From NCBI GenBank assembly GCA_049276455.1, contig JBASWL010000258.1, positions 1-13,544 of the forward strand: a DNA stretch of 13,544 nt, written 5' to 3'. This stretch comes from Georgfuchsia sp049276455 (GTDB taxonomy: Bacteria > Pseudomonadota > Gammaproteobacteria > Burkholderiales > Rhodocyclaceae). Under the pieces are notes generated by a model. The model had not been told where the DNA came from. It saw only the letters and a list, made by a program, of their open reading frames with translations, and ran no database searches. Both the position numbers and the translations under genes were made by a program. This document shows positions 11,157 through 13,544 of the stretch, in pieces (the stretch's first letter is position 1; every line of letters begins with the position of its first letter).

Positions 11157-11228
11157 GGTCACATTTCGGGCGCCGCGTTGTATCCCGCATGACTACTCTC
11201 CCGAGGCTTATTCCACCGGGAGACACAC

Positions 11229-11885
11229 ATGGCAACTCGTCAATACAAGCCTTCATCGACTATTCCAACGGTTCGACTCAGTAATAGCCGCCCCTTTATT
11301 ACCCAGAAAGCGGTCCTGAATTCACTTCACGCCCAACAGATCTTCGAGCGCGGCTATGAGATGTGTGCCAATGGACTTTTTTCCCTGACCGTTGTTTTGC
11401 GTTTCATCGGCACCGAGGAGCAAGCCCAGGCCGTAGAAGGCATGGTTGATGAGCTTCTCAATAAGACGCTCGCTGAAATACGCCAGGAAGTGGTTCGGAT
11501 GCAGGAACTTAGCGAGGCAAACGGATGTGAAACCACTATCGGTTATACCAATTCCCGAACCATCGAGATTCAGATTACGTCACCTCGATCCATTCGATTT
11601 CTGGCCATCATTCGTGAGTTCGATGGCTTGATCGCCCAGATGGATGCGCTGTGGCTGGCCTGTCTCATCGACGATACCAACTATGCGATTGAAGCCTATC
11701 AGTGGAAGCGCAAGATTCTCCGTCTGGCGGGCCAGATACGTACTCTCGCGACACGTGCCATCCTGGCTGCGCGCAAAAAGGAGAACGCGGAAATTGCCGC
11801 AGAAGAAAAGGAATCGGCGGTTCTCAAGGATTTAACGGCACCCGTGACTGAAACCTCTTCTGCGCTGTCAGTTCCGGCCGTGTAG
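11229..11885 (+). CDS. AcaB/DUF1845-like conjugative element protein
   Basis: A 218-aa plus-strand protein. The pattern LNSLHAQQIFERGYEMCANGLFSLTVVLRFI (split here as residues about 30-60), a helical central EGMVDELLNKTLAEIRQEV, then EIQITSPRSIRFLAIIREFD with ALWLACLID resembles, from memory, the AcaB/DUF1845 family found in integrative conjugative elements and IncC-type plasmids, where AcaB acts as a transcriptional activator. The C terminus is Lys/Glu-rich and probably disordered. GGGAG lies 6 nt before the ATG. It is divergent from ssb and directly followed by the helicase gene. The family call is moderate; a regulatory role here is inferred. Confidence 0.55.
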   Translation: MATRQYKPSSTIPTVRLSNSRPFITQKAVLNSLHAQQIFERGYEMCANGLFSLTVVLRFIGTEEQAQAVEGMVDELLNKTLAEIRQEVVRMQELSEANGCETTIGYTNSRTIEIQITSPRSIRFLAIIREFDGLIAQMDALWLACLIDDTNYAIEAYQWKRKILRLAGQIRTLATRAILAARKKENAEIAAEEKESAVLKDLTAPVTETSSALSVPAV

Positions 11886-13544
11886 GTGGAACTCAACCCG
11901 TACCAGGAACGTGCGGTTATTGCCAACGGTCATTGCACGGTTCTAGCCTGCCCGGGGTCAGGAAAGACGCGCGTATTGGCCTCGCGTGCAGCCCACTTGC
12001 TCGAAGCATATGAGCAGGGGCAAGTATGTGCGGTCACCTTTACCCGTGATTCAGCCGAGGAGCTGAAATCGCGAATACTGACAACCTGCGGCCATGCCAA
12101 TGCAAGTCGATTGGCTGTAGGAACCTTCCATTCGATTGCTCTGGCACAACTACGCCGGAACAGATCTTCAGGACTTGGGCGACTGATTTCGGAAGGAGAG
12201 CGTCTGTCATTGATCCGACGATGCTGGAAGCAACATGCCAAACGCCATTCGCTGGAGAGCGTGATTCAGGCCATCGATTCTTCAAAATCAAAGATTGACT
12301 GGCAGCCGGTCGAGAGCGCAGCCATCATGGCGGCACTCACGACCTATGGCGAACTGTTGCACGCCGAGGGAGCTATCGATTTCTCCGATCTCATGCTCAA
12401 GGCCGTTCAGGACATGAATACAAAATCCGCACCGCCACTCTCGGTGCGATGGCTCTTGGTGGATGAAGCCCAGGACATGGATGAAGTGCAGATGGAATGG
12501 GTCAAGGCACACGCCAGACAAGGCATTGAAGTCACACTCGTCGGCGACGACGACCAAAGCTTGTACTCATTCCGTCATGCCCTGGGGTATGCCGGACTCA
12601 AGCACATTTCGGAATACCTTTCGTCAGCAGTGATGTCCTTGCCGATCAATTACCGATCACCAGACAACATCGTTCAACACGCCAACCGGCTGATCGCTTA
12701 CAACGCTGATCGCGCACCGAAGGCCATCGAAGCGTTCAATAAGTTGCATGGCGCTATCGACATCATGCGCGTCGCTGATCGTTGGAGCGAGGCTGACCTG
12801 ATTGCGGCCCATATCGCTGCGAAAAGCGATCGTGAATCATGGACTGTACTTGGCCGAACCAACAGCATGCTGGACGCGGTGGAAGTGGCCTTCGTGGAAA
12901 GGAACGTCCCGTATTACCGCTTGGGAGGTAAAAGTGTCTGGGACAAAACCGTAGGTAGCACGCTGATGGGTCTGCTGCACTCCGTAGCCGGCGGGAGCTG
13001 GACGGGCCTAGCCAACACCCTATTCTTTTGTGGCATGGCGCCAGCGCTCGTAAATGACATTTCCCGAGTCCTTCCTGACGCCACGTGCCTCGAAAGGCTC
13101 GACGGGATCAATCACGATCATCCGCTTCTCGAGAACTCCAAGAGTGATAGGGAAATGTTTACAAGCATTCAAGAGGCGATGCGCGATTGGGTGCAGCAAA
13201 ACCGTCTTGACCGCCCTGCACTGGTGATTCATGCCGTGTCCGCATGGCTTGCTGAGCGTACTACCGAAGAAAACGCCACCCTGCTCCAACGTCTTGAAGG
13301 CATCTTGTGCCGAATGAACGGGCGCCTTTTGAACCGTGTGGTGACAGCCACCACTCGCTGCAAATCGATCAGCAGCGGGACCCCCATCATGACCTTGCAC
13401 GCAGCGAAGGGCCTGGAGTTTTCAAATGTGTGGATCATGGGTGCCGAGGAAGGCAACCTCCCCCACGTTGAGTCTACGCCCGAGGAAGAACGTCGCTTGT
13501 TTTATGTCGGCATGACACGCACAAAGGGACAACTGATTGTCAGC
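11886..13544 (+). CDS. UvrD/Rep-family SF1A DNA helicase, 3' truncated by window
   Basis: 553 codons of a superfamily 1A 3'-5' helicase, open at the right edge. Motifs in order: Q-motif LNPYQERAV (3-11), Walker A PGSGKT (23-28), Ia AVTFTRDSAEELKSRI, Walker B/II DEAQD (193-197), III LVGDDDQSLYSFR, IV LPINYRSPDNIV, V LHAAKGLEF (about 504-512) and VI RRLFYVGMTR (536-545). All catalytic motifs are present, so it is probably active; only the C-terminal end is missing. The start is a GTG immediately after the TAG of the AcaB-like gene, in the same frame and without an SD, which implies reinitiation. Likely role: unwinding in recombination or transfer. Confidence 0.93.
   Translation, partial: MELNPYQERAVIANGHCTVLACPGSGKTRVLASRAAHLLEAYEQGQVCAVTFTRDSAEELKSRILTTCGHANASRLAVGTFHSIALAQLRRNRSSGLGRLISEGERLSLIRRCWKQHAKRHSLESVIQAIDSSKSKIDWQPVESAAIMAALTTYGELLHAEGAIDFSDLMLKAVQDMNTKSAPPLSVRWLLVDEAQDMDEVQMEWVKAHARQGIEVTLVGDDDQSLYSFRHALGYAGLKHISEYLSSAVMSLPINYRSPDNIVQHANRLIAYNADRAPKAIEAFNKLHGAIDIMRVADRWSEADLIAAHIAAKSDRESWTVLGRTNSMLDAVEVAFVERNVPYYRLGGKSVWDKTVGSTLMGLLHSVAGGSWTGLANTLFFCGMAPALVNDISRVLPDATCLERLDGINHDHPLLENSKSDREMFTSIQEAMRDWVQQNRLDRPALVIHAVSAWLAERTTEENATLLQRLEGILCRMNGRLLNRVVTATTRCKSISSGTPIMTLHAAKGLEFSNVWIMGAEEGNLPHVESTPEEERRLFYVGMTRTKGQLIVS

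Noticed and set aside
11157..11190. Possible plus promoter TTGGTC-17 bp-TTGTAT before the AcaB-like gene
   Set aside because: Only three of six bases match in each box; too weak to annotate.
11101..11319. Plus-strand 72-aa ORF beginning MDALWSP, preceded by AAGGAGG
   Set aside because: The SD-like sequence is attractive, but the frame runs through the three-way junction and T-run and overlaps the AcaB-like gene by about 90 bp; the protein looks random.
1..13544. PRTRC D (actin-like) gene, CRISPR array, tRNA, insertion sequence
   Set aside because: Looked for in frames and repeats; none found in this window.

Overview
The window looks like part of a proteobacterial (probably betaproteobacterial) integrative conjugative element or plasmid. 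It carries a PRTRC cassette (ParB-Related, ThiF-Related Cassette), a RecT/exonuclease/SSB recombination set and a gene of the AcaB/DUF1845 type. I see no rRNA, tRNA, transposase or CRISPR. The host assignment rests on gene content and moderately high GC by eye, not on a search.

Layout. Nearly everything from 1 to 10969 is transcribed leftward on the minus strand. In transcription order the genes are: single-strand binding protein (SSB), an 86-aa membrane protein, a 25-aa membrane peptide, a 53-aa protein, a PD-(D/E)XK (RecE-like) exonuclease, RecT, two small unknowns (70 and 106 aa), PRTRC ParB, PRTRC E, PRTRC C (ubiquitin-like), a 70-aa unknown, PRTRC F, PRTRC B (E2-like), PRTRC A (JAMM peptidase-like), PRTRC ThiF (E1-like), a 20-codon ORF, a 119-aa unknown and a partial gene cut by the left edge. 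A divergent plus-strand pair at the right is an AcaB/DUF1845-like protein followed, with no spacer, by a UvrD/Rep helicase cut by the right edge. The actin-like PRTRC D protein is not in this window.

How the genes may work together. RecT, the exonuclease, SSB and the helicase form a recombination set for double-strand ends. The PRTRC genes encode all the parts expected of a ubiquitin-like conjugation and deconjugation pathway (ubiquitin-like C, E1-like ThiF, E2-like B, JAMM protein A), together with a ParB-like DNA-binding protein. Tagging of DNA-handling proteins is an inference only.

Main unexpected signal. Eleven minus-strand genes have a related GC-rich leader of about 60-80 nt directly before the start codon (one is about 130 nt). 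In each, an arm can pair with the Shine-Dalgarno (SD) sequence GGAG(G). In most, the same arm can instead pair with an upstream G-rich strand that encloses a small hairpin. Primary sequence differs between copies but pairing is kept, so this looks like a family of translational switches or protein-binding RNA elements spread through the module. Three leaders have a further 5' hairpin with a constant TAGCTGG loop and covarying stems, and two of those have one more shared structure upstream. The family may be the radC RNA motif or a relative of it; I cannot confirm this without a covariance-model search. A separate, almost fully paired three-way junction followed by T5 lies in the divergent intergenic region (11103-11156).
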